Source: Gemmataceae bacterium (GTDB lineage: Bacteria > Planctomycetota > Planctomycetia > Gemmatales > Gemmataceae). From it: a stretch of DNA of 50,367 nucleotides. Of this stretch, positions 15,230 through 22,623 are shown in pieces. The notes beneath the pieces were generated by a model. That model was not told the DNA's origin. It ran no database searches and was given only the letters and a program-made list of their open reading frames with translations. The position numbers and the translations under genes are program-made. Numbering within the stretch: position 1 is the first letter of the stretch; every line of letters starts with the position of its first letter. The stretch is taken from contig JAIEPT010000072.1 of NCBI GenBank assembly GCA_019748295.1, positions 1 to 50,367 of the forward strand. Direction: 5' to 3'.

Positions 15230-16717
15230 ATGGGAACGCTCACGTTTCGACTGCCTGACTCGTTGCCGCCAACGCAGGTTGCGGAACTCGAACAGGCGTG
15301 CATCGCGGGCGGGCAGGATTGCATGCCCTACCTTTCGCAAGTGCTCGTCGACGAAAACCAACTCTACCTCACCCGACAGACCGACGAATCCGGCTTCTTG
15401 GCTGTGCCCTGGCTTGTGGACGGCATGGGGATGCTTATGTCCCCCACGGCGACGCTGATGGAGCGGTTGGCTCCGTATCATCTGCCTCTTGAATTGGCTC
15501 GCGGCAAAATCAATCAGCTTCGCGGTCAGGCAGCCGACTGGATCATGGGCGGGCTCATCATGCCTGCCGGATTGCCGGAGACGATTCGCGACGCCACGTT
15601 CGCCTTTGCTCGCGCGGTTTCCAAATCGCCGCAGCCGGAAGCCTTCGGCGAAGCGCAGTTGGCCCTTGAGAAGGGCTATGATGCCGCCCAGCGCATGGTG
15701 CGGGCGTATGTGGATCAGGTGTTTCAGGTCCGCCATCTGCGGCAGCCGAAGCTCGAATCGCTTCAGGCATGTCGGTTGCATGGCGTGCCGGCGGGGGAGA
15801 TGGAGCAGGCGTTCTTACACTGCTTCAATACGGTGGCCATTCCCTTTTCCTGGAAGCGGATTTCGCCGACGGAGAAGGAGCAGAACTGGTCGGAATACGA
15901 CGCGCTCGTCGCCTGGGCGGAGAAGCATCAGCTCACGATTCTGGGTGGGCCGTTGCTCGATTTCGCGGGGCAGGATTTGCCGGACTGGCTTTGGTCCAAG
16001 CCGCGCGACATCCAGGGACTCGGCGGCCGACTCTGCGACTTTGCGGAGACGGCAGTTCGCCGATATAAGGGCAAGATTCGCCATTGGCAGACGACGGCGG
16101 CCAGCAACTGGGCGGGGACGCTGGCCCAGACGGACGAAGAGTTGCTGTGGCTGACGCATCGCATTGCCGACGCGGTGCGACGCGTCGATCCGCTGCTTGA
16201 GATTTCGATCGGCATCGCCCACCCCTTCGGCGACTATCTGGCCTGTCAGGAGCGAGCGCAGTCGCCGTTCGTGTTCGTGGACACGCTGATGCGGACGGGG
16301 CTGAAGTTCGGCGCCATCGACGTCGAAATCGCGATGGGCATCTCGCCTCGCGGCAGCTATGTCCGCGATACGCTCGACGTTTCGCGCATCCTCGATCTGT
16401 ATGCGTTGCTCGGTTCGCCTTTGCAGGTGACGCTCGCGTATCCGGCTTCGGCAGGCGTGGATGCGAATGCCGATCCCGACTTGCGAGTCGAAGGCGGTTG
16501 GTGGCGCGGGACGCAGTCGGCCCAGACGCAGGCGGATTGGGCGAGGTCGTTCTCGTCGTTGGCGTTGTGCAAGCCGTTCGTCCGCAGCGTTGTGTGGTCG
16601 CATCTCAGCGATGCGGAACCGCACCAGTTTCCGCATTGCGGGCTGTTTGACGCGCGAGGCCAAGCCCGACCCGCGTTGGAGACATTTGCCGAACTTCGAT
16701 CGCAGCACCTCAAGTAG
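15230..16717 (+). CDS. Glycoside hydrolase family 10-like protein
   Basis: The 495-residue protein lacks a signal peptide. The N-terminal 190 residues form a mixed region (TFRLPDSLPP; LLVPW-like strands) and the C-terminal 300 residues look like a TIM barrel: FNTVAIPFSWKRISPTE, then AEKHQLTILGGPLLDFAGQDLPDWLW, HWQTTAASNWAG, LEISIGIAHPFGDY and GAIDVEIAMG. The pattern of a beta strand with FNTxxxPFSWK followed by a DLPDWL segment is like GH10 endo-xylanase relatives found in planctomycetes. The canonical acid/base Asn-Glu is not obvious, with a Ser-Asn at the equivalent place, so activity is uncertain. Glu369 (IDVEIAMG) could be the nucleophile. It may be a non-catalytic or divergent member. 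Confidence 0.6.
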   Translation: MGTLTFRLPDSLPPTQVAELEQACIAGGQDCMPYLSQVLVDENQLYLTRQTDESGFLAVPWLVDGMGMLMSPTATLMERLAPYHLPLELARGKINQLRGQAADWIMGGLIMPAGLPETIRDATFAFARAVSKSPQPEAFGEAQLALEKGYDAAQRMVRAYVDQVFQVRHLRQPKLESLQACRLHGVPAGEMEQAFLHCFNTVAIPFSWKRISPTEKEQNWSEYDALVAWAEKHQLTILGGPLLDFAGQDLPDWLWSKPRDIQGLGGRLCDFAETAVRRYKGKIRHWQTTAASNWAGTLAQTDEELLWLTHRIADAVRRVDPLLEISIGIAHPFGDYLACQERAQSPFVFVDTLMRTGLKFGAIDVEIAMGISPRGSYVRDTLDVSRILDLYALLGSPLQVTLAYPASAGVDANADPDLRVEGGWWRGTQSAQTQADWARSFSSLALCKPFVRSVVWSHLSDAEPHQFPHCGLFDARGQARPALETFAELRSQHLK

Positions 16718-16783
16718 ACGAATGAAGCGGCTAGGGCCGAGCGTTAGCGAGGAAGGAAGCCGAATCCACCTTGCGGCCTGCCT

Positions 16784-16879
16784 GGGTCGCTGGCTAGTCG
16801 TTTACAGTTCGTGCTGGCGGCGAACCTTGCCGTACTTCTTGTCTTGCGAGCTGCCTGGGTCGCTGGCTAGTCGTTTACA
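16784..16879 (+). repeat. Direct repeat with spacer
   Basis: The phrase CTGCCTGGGTCGCTGGCTAG continues into TCGTTTACAG and occurs twice, near 16784 and near 16850. The copies are separated by about 35 bases. Confidence 0.75.
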
Positions 16880-16938
16880 GAGCCATTCCTATGCTCGGCA
16901 TTTGCCGACCGGCGGTGGTTGCTCAGCGCAGCCTTCTA

Positions 16939-17160
16939 TACGCCAACGGCGTTACAGCGCACAGCCCAGGGTTGGCGACCGCAGGGAGCCTACCCTGGGT
17001 AAACTTCAATCTCTAGCAAGTACCCCAAAGGGGTTCGAGCAACGAAGGGTATCCGTTGCTTCAACCCCGTTGGGGTAGGCGGCTTCACTTCTTGCGTTAC
17101 CCAGGGTAGGCTCCCTGCGGTCGCCAACCCTGGGCTGTGCGCCGTAACGCCGTTGGCGTA
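16939..17160. repeat. 222-base giant inverted repeat
   Basis: Outer arms 16939-17002 and 17097-17160 are complementary at 63 of 64 positions. Within the 94-base loop a second imperfect inverted repeat (TACCCCAA...TTGGGGTA) nests. A transcript would fold into one long rod. The methyltransferase start follows 71 bases later. It looks like a MITE-like or REP-like intergenic element. Confidence 0.85.
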
Positions 17161-17230
17161 AAGAAAGACTGAGAGGGCGATTCTTAAAAATACTGCCACA
17201 CTCTCGGTACGCCCTAACCATCGAGATTGC

Positions 17231-18013
17231 ATGAATCCGCAAGATCAGTCCTGGAGCGAGGCGGCCGCTTGGTATGAGCGGGAGTTCATCGATCCGCATC
17301 TGCCGGGTGTGCGAAGCCCATTGCGGCGAGCTTTGCTGGCGCTGGCGAAGCGCGGAGCGAAAGTCGTCGGCGATCTCGGTTGCGGGATCGGCCCGTTGTT
17401 GCCGTTGCTCGCGAAGAAGTTCGAGCAAGTGGTGGCCGTCGATTTCGCGGAGGGGATGCTGAATCGGGCCAGGGAAAAGGCGAGCGATCGACGCAATGTC
17501 CGTTTCGTGCAAGCGAGCATGACGGACCTCAAGGAACTCGAAGGGCAACTCGACGTTGCCGTTTCCATTAACAGCTTGGTGATGCCGGATGTGCGGGAAC
17601 AGGAGAAGGCGCTCCGTTCGATCCGTGCGGCCCTGAAGCCGGACGGATGGGTTCTCGGCATCCTGCCCGCAATGGACGGCGTGCATTACGTCACGTCGCT
17701 TTTGCTCGACCGGGCGTTGGAGTCGGGGAAGCCGATCGACCTCGCACGCAAGAATGCGGCCCACCTCAACGACCATGCCGATTACGATTTCGCCTTCGGT
17801 CAATTCCGCTTTCAAGGGCTGGAGCAGCATTTTTGGCAGCCTTACGAAATCCGCTATCGCTTTCGCCGTAGCGGGTTTCGCGTCGTTCAGCAGAAGAAGG
17901 TTCGGCTGTCGTGGAAACAGTTCGCGGGATGGCGGGAACTAAAGAAATATCCGGCCCCGTGGGATTGGTTTTTCCTCGCCAGGCCGGACGTTACAATGGA
18001 GGCTTCGCAGTGA
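17231..18013 (+). CDS. Class I SAM-dependent methyltransferase
   Basis: The 260-residue protein has the Rossmann methyltransferase core: motif I VGDLGCGIGPLLP (46-58), the acidic post-I strand VVAVDFAEGML, motif II with FVQASMTDL and LDVAVSINSL, and motif III LKPDGWVLGILP. The C-terminal part is longer than the minimal fold, with RFQGLEQHFWQPYEIRYRF, perhaps the substrate-binding region. The substrate is not evident. The start at 17231 follows a 222-base palindrome. It is followed by another palindrome and then by the UDP-sugar pyrophosphorylase gene on the same strand; no functional link between them is apparent. Confidence 0.85.
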   Translation: MNPQDQSWSEAAAWYEREFIDPHLPGVRSPLRRALLALAKRGAKVVGDLGCGIGPLLPLLAKKFEQVVAVDFAEGMLNRAREKASDRRNVRFVQASMTDLKELEGQLDVAVSINSLVMPDVREQEKALRSIRAALKPDGWVLGILPAMDGVHYVTSLLLDRALESGKPIDLARKNAAHLNDHADYDFAFGQFRFQGLEQHFWQPYEIRYRFRRSGFRVVQQKKVRLSWKQFAGWRELKKYPAPWDWFFLARPDVTMEASQ

Positions 18014-18020
18014 CGGTGCA

Positions 18021-18127
18021 TGGGAGGGGCGAGGCTCCTGCCGAGCCGCAAGCTGAGAACGCTGAGGAAACGCGTTGTTTTCGCTGGCGCCTCGGTCTGC
18101 GGCTCGGCAGGAGCCTCGCCCCTCCCA
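18021..18127. repeat. Inverted repeat with perfect 30-bp arms
   Basis: Arms 18021-18050 and 18098-18127 are perfectly complementary (starting TGGGAGGGGCGAGGCTCC) with a 47-base loop. It lies between the methyltransferase stop and the next start. Confidence 0.9.
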
Positions 18128-18150
18128 AAGCCAATGCCTCGGAGTTCATG

Positions 18151-19542
18151 ATGCAAGCCGTTCCTGATTCGCTCCTTGAAAAGCTGCGTCATTATCGTCA
18201 GGAGCATGTTGTCGCCGATTGGGAACGGCTCACGCCGGAAACGCGGCAAGAATTGATCGAACAACTGCAGACGATCGACTTCGCCGAACTGGAATCGCTT
18301 TACGAGCGGCGGGATGTGAAGGATGCGCTGCCGCCCGGGGATCGCATCAAGCCGTTGCCTCGTCCGCCGGAAGATCCGTCGCAGTTGAACGCGTTTCGCC
18401 AACGTGGGGAGCAGGCCTTCGAGCGCGGCGAGGTCGCGTTTCTCGTCGTCGCGGGGGGGCAGGGGAGTCGGCTTGGGTTCGAGCAGGCCAAGGGGCTTTT
18501 CCCGATCGGGCCGATCTCGGGGAAAACGCTGTTTCAGTTGCATGTGGAGAAAGTGATCGCGCTCGAGCGGAAGTATCGGCGGGCGATTCCGTTTCTCGTG
18601 ATGACGAGCCCCGCCACCGACATGGAAACGCGGGCGTACTTTCGCGACCATCAAGCGTTCGGCTTGCAGGATGTCCGCATCTTTCAACAAGGCACGATGC
18701 CGGCGCTCGATCTCGAAACGGGCCGACTGCTGCTCGAAGCGCCGGGCAAACTTTTCCTCAGCCCCAACGGCCACGGCGGCACGCTCACCGGCCTGGCCGA
18801 GAGCAAGCTGATCGAGGCGCTGAAGCGGGCCGGCGTTCGCGTCGTCTCCTATTTCCAGGTCGATAATCCGCTGACGATATTGGCTGACTACGAGTTCGTC
18901 GGCCACCATTTGCTGCGTGGCGCCCATGCGTCGTCGAAAGTGATCGACAAGAAGCATGCAACAGAGAAGGTCGGCAATCTCGTGCTGATCGATGGCCGCA
19001 AGGGGATCATCGAGTATTCCGATTTGCCGGACGAACTTGCTCATGCGAAGGACGAGCAGGGCCGGCTCAAGCTGTGGGCGGGAAATCCGGCCATCCATTT
19101 GTTCGATGTCGAGTTCCTCGACAGGGTGACCACCGGCCTCGATGCGATTCCCTGGCATGTGGCGAAAAAGAAAGTGCCCTGCCTGGCGCCGGATGGAAGC
19201 AAGCTGCAGCCGACGAAGGAGAACGCGCTCAAGTTCGAGCGGTTCATCTTCGATGTGTTGCCGAAGGCGGATCAATGGACGGTGCAAACGACGAGTCGGC
19301 CTCGCGAGTTCGAGCCGGTGAAGAACGCGACCGGGGCCGATTCTCCCGCGAGTTGTCGGCAGGCGTTGATCAATCTGGCGGGAGCGAACCTCGAAGAAAT
19401 CGGCGTCAAGGTGCCTCGCGATGCGGAGGGGAACGTGACGATCCCCATCGAGATCAGCCCGCTCTTCGCGTCGAGTCCTGAGGAGTTGAAGGCGAAGATC
19501 GGCAACCTGCGCGAAGTGACGCAGCCAGCGCATTTGCAGTAA
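18151..19542 (+). CDS. UTP-dependent sugar-1-phosphate uridylyltransferase (UDPGP family, UAP type)
   Basis: This 463-residue enzyme probably makes UDP-N-acetylhexosamine or UDP-glucose from UTP and the sugar phosphate. It carries the nucleotide-binding loop AGGQGSRLGFEQAKGLFPIG (101-120) with conserved Lys114, the SGKTLFQLHVEKV helix, the uridine-region FLSPNGHGGTLTGL and the VDNPL motif. These are closer to eukaryotic UAP1-type pyrophosphorylases than to bacterial GlmU or GalU. A C-terminal segment with LKFERFIFDVLPKA also fits. Adjacent ATGs at 18148 and 18151 are possible; GGAG at 18141 gives better spacing to 18151. A longer in-frame extension upstream runs through the palindrome and is rejected. 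Confidence 0.88.
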   Translation: MQAVPDSLLEKLRHYRQEHVVADWERLTPETRQELIEQLQTIDFAELESLYERRDVKDALPPGDRIKPLPRPPEDPSQLNAFRQRGEQAFERGEVAFLVVAGGQGSRLGFEQAKGLFPIGPISGKTLFQLHVEKVIALERKYRRAIPFLVMTSPATDMETRAYFRDHQAFGLQDVRIFQQGTMPALDLETGRLLLEAPGKLFLSPNGHGGTLTGLAESKLIEALKRAGVRVVSYFQVDNPLTILADYEFVGHHLLRGAHASSKVIDKKHATEKVGNLVLIDGRKGIIEYSDLPDELAHAKDEQGRLKLWAGNPAIHLFDVEFLDRVTTGLDAIPWHVAKKKVPCLAPDGSKLQPTKENALKFERFIFDVLPKADQWTVQTTSRPREFEPVKNATGADSPASCRQALINLAGANLEEIGVKVPRDAEGNVTIPIEISPLFASSPEELKAKIGNLREVTQPAHLQ

Positions 19543-19596
19543 CTGTTCGATTCGTTGAGCGGGGAGCCGTAGGCGACGCTTTTCTCTGAGTCATTC

Positions 19597-20433
19597 ATGA
19601 TCATCGATGCGCATCAGCATTTCTGGCAACTGGGCCGTTTCGATTACGGCTGGCTCGACGAACCGCGGCACGCACCGATTCGCCGGGATTTTTTGCCGAG
19701 CGATCTGGCCCCGCGCATCCAGGAAGTGGGCGTCGATCGCACGGTCTTCGTGCAGACGCAGCACAACGTCGAGGAGAATCGCTGGGTGCTGCAACTCACT
19801 GAGGAGAATCCGTGGATCGTCGGCGTCGTCGGCTGGGTCGATCTCGCCAGTCCGAAGTGCGAGGAGCAGTTGCTGGAGTTCAAGGATCATCCGAAATTCG
19901 TAGGCGTCCGCCATATCGTGCAGGCAGAGCCCGACGATAATTTCATCGTCCGCGACGACGTGATGCGTGGATTGGCGGTGCTTGAAAAGCATCGCGTGCC
20001 GTACGATTTGCTCTTCTTCGTGCAGCATCTCCGGCATGCACCGATGCTCGCCAAACGCTTTCCGAATCTGCCGCTGGTGATCGACCACATTTCGAAACCG
20101 AAGATCAAGGATGGGCTGATCGACGATTGGCGCAAGGATCTGAAAGCCGCCGCTGCTTATCCCAATGTTTGGTGCAAGCTTTCCGGCATGGTGACGGAAG
20201 CCGACTGGAAGACATGGAATCCTGCGGACCTCAAGCCATACGTGGAGACCGCCCTCGAATGCTTCGGGGCGAACCGATGCATGTTCGGCACGGATTGGCC
20301 GGTTTGCGAACTCGCGGGGACATATCGGCAGGTGTACGACGCGCTCGTGGAAGTGTTGGGCCCGATCAGCGAGAGCGAGCGAGCACGCATCTTCGGCGGA
20401 TCCGCGATCGAGTTCTATGGGCTGAAGGTTTGA
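19597..20433 (+). CDS. Amidohydrolase_2 family protein (L-fuconolactonase-like)
   Basis: The 278-residue metal-dependent TIM-barrel hydrolase begins with IIDAHQHFW, whose HxH (His6, His8) is the first metal motif. Further conserved parts are YDLLFFVQHLRH, LVIDHISKP and FGTDWPVC with the catalytic Asp. Family members (COG3618) hydrolyse sugar lactones such as L-fucono-1,4-lactone or related carboxylates. Planctomycetes degrade fucose-rich polysaccharides, but specificity cannot be read here. It lies 54 bases after the pyrophosphorylase gene, possibly co-transcribed. A long palindrome separates it from the mutase gene. Confidence 0.85.
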   Translation: MIIDAHQHFWQLGRFDYGWLDEPRHAPIRRDFLPSDLAPRIQEVGVDRTVFVQTQHNVEENRWVLQLTEENPWIVGVVGWVDLASPKCEEQLLEFKDHPKFVGVRHIVQAEPDDNFIVRDDVMRGLAVLEKHRVPYDLLFFVQHLRHAPMLAKRFPNLPLVIDHISKPKIKDGLIDDWRKDLKAAAAYPNVWCKLSGMVTEADWKTWNPADLKPYVETALECFGANRCMFGTDWPVCELAGTYRQVYDALVEVLGPISESERARIFGGSAIEFYGLKV

Positions 20434-20434
20434 G

Positions 20435-20677
20435 GTCCGGCCCCCCTCTCCCCTTTGGGGAGAGGGGCTGGGGGTGAGGTGAGAGAAGGGTGCTGAGATT
20501 TGTTGATCGCCGCCAAGCCCCACCGTAAGCGCAGCGCACGGTGGGGATCCGCCCGCGGCCTAATCCCAGGGTGCGCTGCGCTTACCCTGGGGCTTGGCGG
20601 AAACCAACAGGCGTCGGCACCGCTTTCTCCCCTCACCCCCCAGCCCCTCTCCCCAAGGAGGAGAGGGGGGCCGGAGG
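20435..20677. repeat. Long composite inverted repeat
   Basis: Outer arms rich in CCCCTCTCCCC/GGGGAGAGGGG and inner arms around GTAAGCGCAGCGCAC and GTGCGCTGCGCTTAC pair across about 240 bases. It fills the gap between the amidohydrolase and the mutase. The inner hairpin is nearly perfect. Confidence 0.75.
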
Positions 20678-20702
20678 CCAGACCGAGTTTAGGAGCCAAC
20701 GC

Positions 20703-22325
20703 ATGTCGCCACGCGAGCGCTGGGAGAAGGAAAACGCCGCCGCGCCGTTGCGGCCGCAGCCGCCGACGACGGTCAGCGGCGTGCCGATCGATGCGATTTA
20801 CGACGCGGAGCGTTCGCAACCCGCGGACGCCGCATCGTATCCCGGCCAATACCCGTTTCTCCGCGGCGTGCATGCCAGCATGTATCGCTCGCGGCTTTGG
20901 ACCATGCGGCAATTTGCGGGCTTCGGCACCGCGGCGGAGACGAACGAGCGATTCCGCTTCTTGCTCGACAAGGGCCAGACGGGGCTCAGCACCGCCTTCG
21001 ATCTGCCGACGCTCATGGGGCTCGACAGCGATGATCCGCGCTCGCTGGGCGAAGTGGGCCGGCTCGGCGTCGCCATGGATACGATCGACGACATGCGAAC
21101 GTTGTTCGACGGCATCGACCTGGCCGAGGTCTCGGTGTCGATGACGATCAACGCCCCGGCCATCATCGTCATGGCGTTTTTCCTTGCGAATGCTCGGGCC
21201 CGCGGGGTTCCGTGGGCATCGCTGCGCGGCACGATTCAGAACGACATCCTCAAGGAATTCCACGCTCAAAACGAAATCGTCTTTCCGCCCGAACCCTCCG
21301 TGCGGCTCGTTTGCGACGTCATTGAATTCTGCGCGAAGGAGGCGCCGCAGTGGAACACGGTCTCGATCAGCGGCTACCACATCCGCGAAGCGGGTTCCTC
21401 CGCCATACAGGAACTCGCGTTCACGCTTGCCGATGGGTTGCACTATGCCGAGCAATGCGTGGCGCGTGGAATGGAGATCGATGCGTTCGCTCCCCGGCTC
21501 AGCTTCTTCTTCAACGCTCACAACGACGTATTCGAGGAGGTCGCCAAGTATCGGGCGGCCCGCGTGCTGTGGGCGGAATCGATGCGGAACGACTTCGGCG
21601 CCAAGAAGGAAGCATCGTGGAAATTGCGATTCCACGCCCAAACCGCGGGTTGCTCGCTGCAGGACAAACAGCCGGAGGTAAACCTGATCCGCGTCGCCTA
21701 TCAAGCCCTGGCTGCGGTGTTAGGCGGTTGCCAATCGCTGCACACCAACAGCATGGACGAAACGCTCGCGCTTCCGAGCGAACACGCGGTGACGCTCGCG
21801 TTGCGCACGCAGCAAGTGTTGGCATTCGAAACGGGCGTCGTCAACACCGTCGATCCCTTGGGCGGAAGCTGGTTCGTCGAATCGTTGACGCAGAAGATGC
21901 ATGGCGAGGCGAAGCATATCTTCGGCGAGATCGCACGCCGCGGCGGCATGATTGCCGCGCTTGAGACGGGCTATTTCCGCCGCGAAATCGCCGAGTCGTC
22001 TTTCGCTTATCAGCGCGACGTCGATGCCAAACGAAAGCTGATCGTGGGCGTGAATGCGTTTCAAGAGAAGGACGAGAAGCCGCTCGACATTCTGCAGATG
22101 GATGCGAGCGTCGAGCAACGCCAGATCGAAAGCCTTCGTCGCATCAAATCCGAACGGGATGCATCCGAAGTCGCACGATGCCTCGCCGCCATCCGCACGA
22201 CGGCGGCGACGAAGACCAACCTGATGCCCGCCATGCTCGACGCGGCCGATGCCCGTTGCACCGTAGGCGAGATCATGGCGGCTCTCGGAGAGGTCTATGG
22301 CCGGGTGAACATGAGCACGTGGTGA
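20703..22325 (+). CDS. icmA: Acyl-CoA mutase large subunit, isobutyryl-CoA mutase-like
   Basis: The 540-residue protein is the substrate-binding barrel of a B12-dependent acyl-CoA mutase: TMRQFAGFGTAAETNERF, LSTAFDLPTLMG, SMTINAPA, GTIQNDILKEF, FPPEPSVRLVCDVI, NTVSISGYHIREAGS and RFHAQTAGCSLQ. The C-terminal B12-binding domain is absent, as in two-subunit enzymes, and no partner gene is in this window. At the two specificity positions it has Phe71 (MCM uses Tyr in RQYAGF) and Gln189 (MCM uses Arg in VRN). The Phe/Gln pair marks isobutyryl/n-butyryl-CoA mutases. The start at 20703 has AGGAG upstream. Methylmalonyl-CoA mutase is the alternative name most databases would give. Confidence 0.85.
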   Translation: MSPRERWEKENAAAPLRPQPPTTVSGVPIDAIYDAERSQPADAASYPGQYPFLRGVHASMYRSRLWTMRQFAGFGTAAETNERFRFLLDKGQTGLSTAFDLPTLMGLDSDDPRSLGEVGRLGVAMDTIDDMRTLFDGIDLAEVSVSMTINAPAIIVMAFFLANARARGVPWASLRGTIQNDILKEFHAQNEIVFPPEPSVRLVCDVIEFCAKEAPQWNTVSISGYHIREAGSSAIQELAFTLADGLHYAEQCVARGMEIDAFAPRLSFFFNAHNDVFEEVAKYRAARVLWAESMRNDFGAKKEASWKLRFHAQTAGCSLQDKQPEVNLIRVAYQALAAVLGGCQSLHTNSMDETLALPSEHAVTLALRTQQVLAFETGVVNTVDPLGGSWFVESLTQKMHGEAKHIFGEIARRGGMIAALETGYFRREIAESSFAYQRDVDAKRKLIVGVNAFQEKDEKPLDILQMDASVEQRQIESLRRIKSERDASEVARCLAAIRTTAATKTNLMPAMLDAADARCTVGEIMAALGEVYGRVNMSTW

Positions 22326-22623
22326 GAGGGTTGGCGAGCAGCCGCTGTTAGGCGGCTGGTATAGCATCCGCAAAAGTCTCTTGACGCACAGTCAGTTCGT
22401 GAGTCCGTTGTGGGGCGGTCTCTGACCGCCTCACACGGGGACACTTGCTTGCGAATAGCGGTCTGGGCATGACGAGACTTTCGCGGACGCTGTACCAGCC
22501 GCCTAACAGCGGCTGCTCGCCGAATGCGGCCGCAACGGCAACGTTCTTGCTTCGAATCCTAGGCTCATTCGGTTACACTTCACAAAACCCGCTTTACGCC
22601 CCGCCTCTTCACGTTCGCACTCC
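22326..22623. other. 298-base intergenic region
   Basis: It is mostly a family A palindrome (22333-22521). The remaining 100 bases presumably hold the promoter of the DUF1549/DUF1553 gene; none is recognised. Confidence 0.55.
22333..22521. repeat. Palindromic element, family A copy 1
   Basis: 48-base arms (22333-22380 and 22474-22521) begin GGCGAGCAGCCGCTGTTAGG and pair with few mismatches. The same arms recur at 38363-38501 and, diverged, at 46823-46944. The 93-base loop is unrelated between copies. Confidence 0.9.

Larger units (their letters stand above)
16718..17230. other. 513-base intergenic region dominated by a long palindrome
   Basis: No gene is supported. It contains a short direct repeat and a 222-base inverted-repeat element, both listed separately. 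Frames through it give Arg/Pro-rich repeat translations. Confidence 0.6.

Noticed and set aside
16939..17160. Short frames giving RRYGAQPRVGDRREPTLG-like peptides
   Set aside because: They are translations of the long palindrome and occur on both strands with similar sequence; they are not genes.
18014..18150. Upstream extension of the UDP-sugar pyrophosphorylase to 17911
   Set aside because: The extension runs through the methyltransferase 3' end and a 30-bp-arm palindrome. The ATG at 18148/18151 with GGAG gives a normal N-terminus.
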